Origin: an uncultured Megasphaera sp.
GTDB lineage: Bacteria > Bacillota > Negativicutes > Veillonellales > Megasphaeraceae
Direction: 5' to 3'
Length of the DNA stretch: 6,658 nucleotides
Assembly: GCA_937895695.1 (NCBI GenBank)
Contig: CALBLM010000155.1
Span: forward strand, 1 to 6,658
Position 1 is the first letter of the stretch, and each line of letters starts with the position of its first letter. The notes beneath the pieces were generated by a model, which was given only the letters and a program-made list of their open reading frames with translations, did not search any database and had not been told where the DNA came from. Shown one piece after another: positions 1 through 5,227 of the stretch. A program made the translations under genes and the position numbers.

Positions 1-489
1 TCGGGAATGGGCTGCGCCGGTCGTGGTATTATTGCTGCCTTGGAAACGTTAAAAGCCAAAGGTGCCTATGAAACGTATCGGCCTGACGTTGTCTTTTATG
101 ATGTATTGGGAGATGTAGTCTGTGGCGGTTTTTCCATGCCCATGCGAAAAGGTTATGCTGATGCTGTTTTTATCGTGACATCCGGCGAAAATATGGCTTT
201 GCATGCGGCAGCAAATATTGCGATGGCTGTAGAACACTTTAAACAGCGTGGCTATGCGCGGCTTGGCGGATTGATTTTAAACCGTCGTAATGTGCCGCGG
301 GAGAATGAAAAGGTACAGGAATTATCTGCCGATATCCATGCGCCTGTTATCGGAACATTGAATCGCAGTGATACGGTTTTACAAGCAGAAGAAATGGGAA
401 AAACTGTCTTGGAAGCATTTCCGGAAAGTGCTATGGCTGACGAATATCGTGTACTGGCCCAAGCAGTCTATGAAGAAGCAATGAGGTGA
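1..489 (+). CDS. NifH-like iron protein (nitrogenase/BchL/CfbC family reductase), C-terminal part, 5' end outside window
   Basis: This is the C-terminal 162 residues of a NifH-superfamily iron protein; the reading frame is open from base 1, so the P-loop and switch I lie upstream of the window. Iron proteins are homodimers that use ATP hydrolysis to pass electrons from a bridging [4Fe-4S] cluster to a component 1 partner. Both cluster cysteines are present: the one in GCAGRG (codon at 13-15) and the one in DVVCGGF (codon at 121-123). The Arg of GCAGRG, equivalent to the ADP-ribosylated Arg100 of NifH, and the switch II motif FYDVLGD are also kept. [10 protein letters not shown] and ADEYRVLA match the conserved tail. 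The protein ends only about a dozen residues after DEYR, so it lacks the longer C-terminal extension of true NifH and looks more like NifH homologues of non-diazotrophs. The next gene starts 4 nt after the stop. Family assignment is firm; the substrate is unknown. Confidence 0.93.
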   Translation, partial: SGMGCAGRGIIAALETLKAKGAYETYRPDVVFYDVLGDVVCGGFSMPMRKGYADAVFIVTSGENMALHAAANIAMAVEHFKQRGYARLGGLILNRRNVPRENEKVQELSADIHAPVIGTLNRSDTVLQAEEMGKTVLEAFPESAMADEYRVLAQAVYEEAMR

Positions 490-493
490 TGAT

Positions 494-1825
494 ATGTTGC
501 AGCAAGTTGGCAGGATAATGAAAGAAACGCAAGCTGTCATACCCATCAAAGAGGCATCTTTTCCCGCATTCTTTTATGATGGATTGCAATATTCGCCGCC
601 TGCGAGAGGAACATGGAATATTGTTCATACCAATATGCTAGTTCCTGAATCCCATCAAATTTATATTTGTGCCTTAGGATGTTTGCGTGGTGTCGTATTA
701 ACAGCAGCTGAAATGGGGTCTATGAATCGCTTTTCCTCGATTGTCATTGAAGAGCATCATTTGTATGATGGGACCATGGAAGATGTTATTGTCGATGCAG
801 TGGGAGATATTTTAGACAACCTGCGTCCTTACGTACCCAAGGCTTGTTTTATCTATCCATCATGTGTGCATCATTTTATGGGATGCGATATGGATACCAT
901 ATATCAGCGATTGCGAGAAACGTATGGGCAAACTAAATTTGTGGCATGCTGGATGGATCCGATTCGGCGGGAATCTAAATGGACGGCAGAAATGCGGACA
1001 CGACAGCAGGTATATAGTTTATTGCAGAAACGGCCATTACGTCATCATGATGTGAATATTATCGGTAGTAATCTAGCCGTTCAAGACAACTGTGAATTAG
1101 TTTCGTTGCTGCAAGAGAACCATATTGTACTGCATCAATTACCAACATGTGATACGTATGAAGCGTATGAAACAATGGCAAGCAGCTCTTTGAATATTGG
1201 TCAGGAACCGTTGGCGAAAGGTTGTTTGGCTGCTATGAAACAAAGACTGGGACAAGAATCACTCTATCTATCAAGCAGTTGGGACCTAGACGAAATTGAA
1301 CGAAATTTACAGAAAGTGGCGGCGTCTTTGCATATTTCTTGCCCGTCGTATGCGGATAAAAAAAGACAGTGTGAAAATGCGTTGGCACAAACACGAAAAT
1401 ATATAAATAATATGCCCATTGCCATTGACTATACGGCCGTTGTACGCCCTTTTAGCCTGGCGCGATTGTTGCTGTCTCATGAATTTATTGTAGAACGCAT
1501 CTATGCCGATGTAGCGAATCCGGAAGATAAAGAAGATTTTTACTGGATACAGTCGCAGTATCCGCAGTTGCAAGTGTATGCGACGAGGCATGCAGATATG
1601 CGTTGTTTGGCTCGTACCACGAAAGATCCCGTATTGGCTATTGGACAGAAAGCGGCGTATTTTACTGGGACAAAGCATTTTGTCAATATCGTAGAAGGCG
1701 GCGGCTTGCGTGATTATGCCGGCGTGTTACGGCTTATGAATTTATTGCAGGAAGCCTATGATACAGAAAAAGAAGCGAAACCATATATCAGCCGTAAAGG
1801 ATGGGGGTGTACGTCATGTTTATGA
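494..1825 (+). CDS. Nitrogenase component 1-type oxidoreductase subunit, NifD/NifE/BchN-like
   Basis: This 443-aa protein is the first of two paired component 1 subunits, the expected electron acceptor of the iron protein encoded just upstream. GAGGTGAT at 483-490 supports the ATG at 494. Visible signatures are CALGC followed by RGV (residues 59-67), an EEHHLYDGTMEDV stretch like the NifE/NifD segment before the second cluster motif, and PSCVHHFMGCDMD (Cys124 and Cys131). Cys63 and Cys124 are 61 residues apart, close to the spacing of the second and third cluster ligands in this superfamily. The usual first cysteine about 25 residues before Cys63 is absent; Cys59 may substitute. The C-terminal GGLRDYAGVLRLMN aligns with the NifD helix that carries His442, but has no His there, and the Cys275 region (SSSLNIGQE) has no Cys. 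A FeMo-co-type cofactor bound in the usual way is therefore unlikely. The chain ends in an unusual CTSCL (Cys439, Cys442). Which known clade it belongs to was not determined. Confidence 0.85.
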   Translation: MLQQVGRIMKETQAVIPIKEASFPAFFYDGLQYSPPARGTWNIVHTNMLVPESHQIYICALGCLRGVVLTAAEMGSMNRFSSIVIEEHHLYDGTMEDVIVDAVGDILDNLRPYVPKACFIYPSCVHHFMGCDMDTIYQRLRETYGQTKFVACWMDPIRRESKWTAEMRTRQQVYSLLQKRPLRHHDVNIIGSNLAVQDNCELVSLLQENHIVLHQLPTCDTYEAYETMASSSLNIGQEPLAKGCLAAMKQRLGQESLYLSSSWDLDEIERNLQKVAASLHISCPSYADKKRQCENALAQTRKYINNMPIAIDYTAVVRPFSLARLLLSHEFIVERIYADVANPEDKEDFYWIQSQYPQLQVYATRHADMRCLARTTKDPVLAIGQKAAYFTGTKHFVNIVEGGGLRDYAGVLRLMNLLQEAYDTEKEAKPYISRKGWGCTSCL

Positions 1826-3033
1826 GAGAAGCCGTGAGCCGTATTGCTACGTATTCAGCAGATACATTTGGTGTTTGTTCAGCCTTGTTTGAATTGGGCG
1901 GCATGATTGTGATTCATGATCCGTCAGGATGCAATTCGACGTATACGACACATGATGAACCTCGTTGGTATGATACGGATAGTCTGATTTTTATTTCAGG
2001 GTTGACGGAAATGGATGCACTCATGGGAAATGATGAAAAATTAGTCCATGATGTCATTGAAGGAGCTCGTCAGTTTTCCCCACGATTTATCGTTTTGTTG
2101 TGTACGCCTGTGCCTCTCATGATGGGAACCGATTTTCCGGCACTAGCACAAGAAATTGAAAAAGCTACGGGTATTCCGACTTTTTCAGGTACGACCAACA
2201 GTATGGAAACCTATGAAAAAGGTATTTCTTGGGCATTACAGATGGTAGCGGACCATATTGTCAAAGAAAATCCGGTATCAAATTCTGGTCGTTTTTATTG
2301 TTCTTGGCAGCCGTCATTTGCTTCACAAAGCCAAAAAGCCATTCCTATCAATATTATCGGCATGACACCCCTTGATTTTGCTTATCAAGGCAGTGAAAAA
2401 ACAATACGCCAGTTGTTTTCTAAACGGGGATTTTCTGTACGCAGTATTTGGGCGATGGGAAGCCGAATAGAAGAAATAGAAATGGCAGGGCAGGCACAGG
2501 TAAATTTAGTCGTTTCATATGGGGGATTGGAAGCGGCGAAAGTGATGCAAAAACGGTTCGGCCATCCTTATGTCATTGGCGTTCCTATGGGACCTTTTCA
2601 AGATACGTTGTGCCAAGCATTACGGCAGGCTGTGCATACGGGAGAAAATCAGTATCCATGTTTACAACGGATAGATGATGGCAAATCGACTATGGCTATG
2701 ATTGGAGAGAGTGTTTACGCAACGTCCTTAGCGGCAGCCTTGGAAATGACGATAGGTATGCATGTGCAGGTATTGTGTGCTTTGGAACCTGCTGAACATA
2801 CATTGCAGCAAACAGATTGTTGCGTCTCATCTGAACAGGAATTGCAACTGCGTTTGAAGAGCAAAAAGATTATCATCGCCGATCCGTTATATCGTCCTAT
2901 TTGTCCCAAACAAGGAACACTTATCCCCTTGGGGCATGAGGCTTTTTCGGGACGTATGTATGAACAGCAAATTCTGGATTTGATGAAGCCAGACATATTT
3001 CATGATTTTGTAAAACAAATCAAAGGGGTGTAA
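1816..3033 (+). CDS. Nitrogenase component 1-type oxidoreductase subunit, NifK/NifN/BchB-like
   Basis: This is the second component 1 subunit, about 405 aa and presumably the partner of the preceding gene product in an (alpha-beta)2 complex. Three cysteines fall at the NifK P-cluster positions: Cys21 in FGVCSALFELGG, Cys39 in HDPSGC, and Cys96 in LLCTPVPLMMGTD. The Cys39-Cys96 spacing of 57 is close to 58 in NifK. SGLTEMDALMGNDEKL matches the NifK/NifN SMTE segment, and NLVVSYGGLEAAKVM with PYVIGVPMG is the C-terminal component 1 fold signature. It lacks the N-terminal extension of NifK. ATG 1816 is preferred because GGGGGTG (1803-1809) lies 6 nt upstream. ATG 1801 (410 aa) has AAAGG touching it and no proper spacing, and ATG 1822 forms an ATGA overlap with the upstream stop. 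The gene overlaps the previous one by 10 nt and hydF by 1 nt, implying coupled translation. The reaction catalysed is unknown. Confidence 0.87.
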   Translation: MFMREAVSRIATYSADTFGVCSALFELGGMIVIHDPSGCNSTYTTHDEPRWYDTDSLIFISGLTEMDALMGNDEKLVHDVIEGARQFSPRFIVLLCTPVPLMMGTDFPALAQEIEKATGIPTFSGTTNSMETYEKGISWALQMVADHIVKENPVSNSGRFYCSWQPSFASQSQKAIPINIIGMTPLDFAYQGSEKTIRQLFSKRGFSVRSIWAMGSRIEEIEMAGQAQVNLVVSYGGLEAAKVMQKRFGHPYVIGVPMGPFQDTLCQALRQAVHTGENQYPCLQRIDDGKSTMAMIGESVYATSLAAALEMTIGMHVQVLCALEPAEHTLQQTDCCVSSEQELQLRLKSKKIIIADPLYRPICPKQGTLIPLGHEAFSGRMYEQQILDLMKPDIFHDFVKQIKGV

Positions 3034-4241
3034 TGGATATGGGATTCAATGATACACCGTCAGGGGAACGAATTCATATTGGTTTTTTCGGCCGTCGTAA
3101 CGCCGGTAAATCTAGCGTCGTCAATGCAGTTACGGGGCAAAATTTAGCAGTCGTATCAAATACGAAGGGAACGACAACGGATCCTGTTTATAAGGCTATG
3201 GAACTATTGCCATTAGGACCTGTAATGATCATAGACACGCCGGGATTTGATGATGTCGGTTCTTTAGGAGAATTGCGCGTACAGAAAACAAAACAAGTTC
3301 TTCGAAAAACGGATATTGCTGTGCTGGTTATTGATGCCACTGAGGGAATGTCACCGTGTGATACGGAACTACTGCAGCTTATACGAGGAAAAAATATTCC
3401 TTATTTGATTGTTTACAATAAAGCAGACCGCCTTTCCAGTCATGCCGAAGCTGACAAGGATGAACTCTATGTCAGTGCATTGTCAAGCCAAGGAATTGCA
3501 ACGTTAAAAGAACGCTTGGCTAGACTTAAACCGGAAGAATCATCTGTACCGATTGTCCGTGATTTGATTCATGCCGGCGATTTTGTTGTACTTGTCGTAC
3601 CAATCGACTCAGCAGCGCCTAAAGGACGACTTATTTTGCCACAGCAGCAAACGATTCGGGAAGTACTAGATGCCGATTGTATGGCTATTGTTGTGAAAGA
3701 AAATGAATTACGACACACGTTAACGCAGCTGGGGAAAAATCCTGCATTAGTTATTACAGATAGTCAGGCTTTTGCTCGTGTCGCTAAAGATACGCCGACG
3801 CATATCTTGTTGACATCTTTTTCGATTTTGATGGCTCGGCATAAAGGTTTTTTGGAAGAAGCCATTCATGGCGTTACAGCTATAGACCGCTTACAGGATG
3901 GCGATACAGTACTCATTTCAGAAGGATGCACGCATCACCGGCAGTGTGATGATATTGGGACGGTGAAACTTCCTCGTTGGCTTCATGAATATACGGGAAA
4001 AGATATTCATATTGCGACGACAAGCGGTCGGGAATTTCCTGATGATTTATCTTCATATGCCATGGTTATTCACTGTGGCGGCTGCATGTTGAATAGCCGA
4101 GAAATGCAGTTCCGTATGAAGCATGCCCAGGGGACGCCTATTACCAATTACGGTATTGCCATTGCGTATATGACGGGAATTTTAAAACGCAGTTTACGTG
4201 TTTTTCCGTCTTTGGCAGCGTTGATTCCATCAGCACAATGA
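3033..4241 (+). CDS. hydF: [FeFe]-hydrogenase H-cluster maturation GTPase HydF
   Basis: HydF is the cytoplasmic scaffold that carries the diiron subcluster made with HydE and HydG and delivers it to apo-HydA. The 402-aa protein has the complete architecture. The N-terminal GTPase domain shows G1 GRRNAGKSS (residues 20-28), the G2 Thr in GTTTDP (46-51), G3 DTPG (68-71), G4 NKAD (129-132) and G5 SAL (148-150). A middle dimerisation region covers roughly residues 170-270. The C-terminal cluster domain carries C-T-H (299-301) and HCGGC (347-351), exactly the family motif CxH-x(45)-HCxxC, so all three cluster cysteines are present. AAGGGGTG (3023-3030) precedes ATG 3033, which overlaps the upstream stop as TAATG; ATG 3039 is an alternative. 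It is the last gene of the nitrogenase-like operon, and hydE, hydG and hydA are not in the window. MnmE and Der GTPases are excluded by the C-terminal cluster domain. Confidence 0.97.
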   Translation: MDMGFNDTPSGERIHIGFFGRRNAGKSSVVNAVTGQNLAVVSNTKGTTTDPVYKAMELLPLGPVMIIDTPGFDDVGSLGELRVQKTKQVLRKTDIAVLVIDATEGMSPCDTELLQLIRGKNIPYLIVYNKADRLSSHAEADKDELYVSALSSQGIATLKERLARLKPEESSVPIVRDLIHAGDFVVLVVPIDSAAPKGRLILPQQQTIREVLDADCMAIVVKENELRHTLTQLGKNPALVITDSQAFARVAKDTPTHILLTSFSILMARHKGFLEEAIHGVTAIDRLQDGDTVLISEGCTHHRQCDDIGTVKLPRWLHEYTGKDIHIATTSGREFPDDLSSYAMVIHCGGCMLNSREMQFRMKHAQGTPITNYGIAIAYMTGILKRSLRVFPSLAALIPSAQ

Positions 4242-4320
4242 TAATGAAACAGCTGCGAATATACTGGATCTTGTAAAAATAAATTTTTTCTAAAAAACAA
4301 AGTAAATATTAACAAATTAA

Positions 4321-4350
4321 TTAAAATTTTTAATAAAAATAACGTATAAT
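4321..4350 (+). promoter_or_regulatory. Weak upstream promoter candidate (TTAAAA-18-TATAAT)
   Basis: A perfect TATAAT at 4345-4350 lies 18 bp after TTAAAA (4321-4326), which matches the -35 consensus at 4 of 6 positions. The stretch is very AT-rich, so a chance match is quite possible. If used, transcription would start near 4357, inside the inverted repeat that follows. Confidence 0.3.
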
Positions 4351-4353
4351 GAC

Positions 4354-4383
4354 CAATATATGAGAACTTAACTTCATATATTG
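4354..4383. promoter_or_regulatory. Perfect 10-bp inverted repeat, candidate operator
   Basis: CAATATATGA (4354-4363) and TCATATATTG (4374-4383) are exact reverse complements separated by 10 nt, so the half-site centres are 20 bp apart, about two helical turns. The right arm overlaps the -35 box of the promoter at 4381-4409. A second, smaller dyad, TTAACTT (4368-4374) and AAGTTAA (4385-4391), is interleaved with it. The position suits a repressor site for the downstream small gene. The binding protein is unknown, and the AT-rich context raises the chance of coincidence. Confidence 0.45.
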
Positions 4384-4409
4384 AAAGTTAAACTTACAAG
4401 TGTTATGAT
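4381..4409 (+). promoter_or_regulatory. Sigma-A-type promoter for the exported peptide gene
   Basis: TTGAAA (4381-4386) is followed by a 17-bp spacer and TATGAT (4404-4409), with a TG one base before the -10 box (extended -10). Predicted start is near 4416. The hairpin at 4427-4457 would then lie about 10 nt into the transcript, ahead of the ribosome binding site at 4487-4494. Confidence 0.6.
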
Positions 4410-4426
4410 ATAGGCATAAACAAACT

Positions 4427-4470
4427 GCGACGATAACAATACCTATGTTATCGTCGCTTACTTTTGTTTT
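4427..4470 (+). terminator. 12-bp perfect hairpin plus T-rich tail; operon terminator and possible leader attenuator
   Basis: GCGACGATAACA (4427-4438) pairs perfectly with TGTTATCGTCGC (4446-4457) around a 7-nt loop, followed by TTACTTTTGTTTT. It is the first convincing terminator after hydF, 185 nt beyond its stop codon. It lies downstream of the promoter at 4381-4409 and upstream of the gene at 4503, so it also sits in that gene's leader. The T tail is interrupted, so termination may be partial. Confidence 0.65.
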
Positions 4471-4502
4471 ATATTTTTTACATGATAAAGGAGACTTATA
4501 CC

Positions 4503-4700
4503 ATGACGAAAAGTATACGTTTTGTTGTATTAGCTATTTTTGCCGCTTTTTTTGTAATTAGTGCTGTAGGCGCTGTAAATGCCAAGGTAGCTCATATGTC
4601 TGTCCCGACTAAAGGACAGGTAAAAGTAACAAAAGTATCCTCTGTCGATATGAATTCCTATTTGCGTGTTTCGCCAGAACAAATGAAACAAGCAAGATAA
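4503..4700 (+). CDS. Small exported peptide with signal sequence, function unknown
   Basis: This 65-aa protein has a textbook Sec signal: a basic start (MTKSIR), a hydrophobic core at residues 7-25, and a likely signal peptidase I site after VNA (Ala27). That leaves a mature peptide of about 38 residues. The mature part is basic (Lys/Arg/His-rich), has no cysteine and no transmembrane segment, and matches no family I recognise. AAAGGAGA (4487-4494) lies 9 nt before ATG 4503. A longer frame opening with TTG at 4464 has no ribosome binding site and would spoil the signal peptide, so it is not used. The gene has its own promoter and hairpin leader upstream, and a strong terminator 70 nt downstream, so it appears monocistronic. 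It could be a periplasmic peptide or a small secreted factor; nothing in the sequence decides between them. Confidence 0.75.
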   Translation: MTKSIRFVVLAIFAAFFVISAVGAVNAKVAHMSVPTKGQVKVTKVSSVDMNSYLRVSPEQMKQAR

Positions 4701-4734
4701 GTATTTTATTTTCATAAAAATATAAAATACAATA

Positions 4735-4763
4735 TTGAAATATGTAGAAATTAATGGTATTAT
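4735..4763 (+). promoter_or_regulatory. Sigma-A-type promoter candidate for the TIGR04076-like gene
   Basis: TTGAAA (4735-4740), a 17-bp spacer and TATTAT (4758-4763). Predicted start is near 4770, the first bases of the next hairpin. Only 28 nt separate that hairpin's T tract from the ATG at 4846, too little for another promoter. The gene therefore needs either this promoter with read-through or transcription from further upstream. The region is AT-rich, so moderate confidence. Confidence 0.45.
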
Positions 4764-4770
4764 TTTTAAT

Positions 4771-4817
4771 AAAAAACGACGATGCTGTCTTAGAGACAAT
4801 ATCGTCGTTTTTTTTTT
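4771..4817. terminator. Strong hairpin terminator, potentially bidirectional
   Basis: AAAAAACGACGAT (4771-4783) pairs with ATCGTCGTTTTTT (4801-4813). A second 5-bp stem, TGTCT/AGACA (4786-4790 and 4794-4798), is stacked inside after a 2x2 internal loop. The T run extends to 4817 on the + strand, and the A run at the left arm gives a T tail on the - strand. It ends the exported-peptide transcript and may also regulate read-through into the gene at 4846. Confidence 0.8.
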
Positions 4818-4845
4818 GAACAAATAAAAAAGGAAGCGATACGAC

Positions 4846-5088
4846 ATGGATGTATATCATGTAAAGTTAGTTGTTGTAGAATCACACTGTCCGGAATATC
4901 AGGTTGGTGATGAAATTATTTTTGATGGACCGTTCATTAATAAAGAAAAAAGCGGGCCCTTATGTATGACTGCCTTGCAGGCCATATATCCCTATATCTT
5001 TGCCGCTAGACAAGGGGCTATTTGGAAGCCATTAATACAATGCCCGGATTGTGATGAAACTGTTGTATTTAAAGTAGTAAAGCAATAG
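4846..5088 (+). CDS. TIGR04076-like small protein, function unknown
   Basis: This 80-aa soluble protein resembles the TIGR04076 family, small proteins of anaerobes with no established function. Recognisable parts are an N-terminal beta-strand segment (VKLVVVESHCPEY), a VGDEIIFDG strand, GPLCMTALQAIYPYIFAAR in the middle, and the C-terminal CPDCDETVVFKV, which corresponds to the family's CPD-x(4)-VVFK ending. Cysteines at residues 15, 40, 65 and 68 include a CPDC pair that could bind a metal, though this is inference. AAAAGGAAG (4827-4835) serves as ribosome binding site. The gene lies 28 nt after a terminator hairpin and is followed by about 140 nt before rpoN, so it is probably a single-gene unit. 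It is at the short end of the family as I know it. Confidence 0.75.
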   Translation: MDVYHVKLVVVESHCPEYQVGDEIIFDGPFINKEKSGPLCMTALQAIYPYIFAARQGAIWKPLIQCPDCDETVVFKVVKQ

Positions 5089-5166
5089 AAAATAAAATAT
5101 ATGCTGTTTTTAGATAGATACGTTTGAGTATATGTAAATTTTATATCTGAAAAACGCAAAGAAATT

Positions 5167-5195
5167 TTGACCGTATGATATTCTTGTGGGACAAT
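5167..5195 (+). promoter_or_regulatory. Promoter candidate upstream of the rpoN remnant
   Basis: TTGACC (5167-5172, 5 of 6 to consensus), a 17-bp spacer and GACAAT (5190-5195, 4 of 6). The start would be near 5202, placing GAGGG (5218-5222) and ATG 5228 in a short leader. The -10 is poor, so this is tentative. Confidence 0.35.
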
Positions 5196-5227
5196 ATGGA
5201 TAAAGCATTGTGAACGTGAGGGTACAT

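Noticed and set aside
1307..1678. 123-codon open frame on the - strand inside the NifD-like gene
   Set aside because: It lies wholly within a conserved gene, has no ribosome binding site, and its composition does not resemble a protein. The other antisense frames (for example 2715-2996, 4530-4860 and 5600-5960) are dismissed on the same grounds.
494..3033. True nitrogenase (nifDK) and nitrogen fixation capacity
   Set aside because: FeMo-co ligands are absent, the iron protein has a short C-terminus, and no nifB/E/N genes are visible. The similarity is at superfamily level only.
4200..4240. TTGGCAGCGTTGAT as a sigma-54 -24/-12 promoter
   Set aside because: The GG and GC elements are not 10 nt apart, and it lies inside hydF coding sequence. 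TGGCA-TTGC in the rpoN remnant near 6006 also has the wrong spacing (12 nt).
3033..4241. MnmE or Der (EngA) GTPase
   Set aside because: There is a single GTPase domain followed by the CxH-x(45)-HCxxC cluster motif specific to HydF. MnmE and Der have different C-terminal parts.
4464..4502. TTG-initiated extension of the exported peptide
   Set aside because: No ribosome binding site precedes it, and it would place extra residues before a clear signal peptide that has its own well-spaced AAAGGAGA and ATG at 4503.
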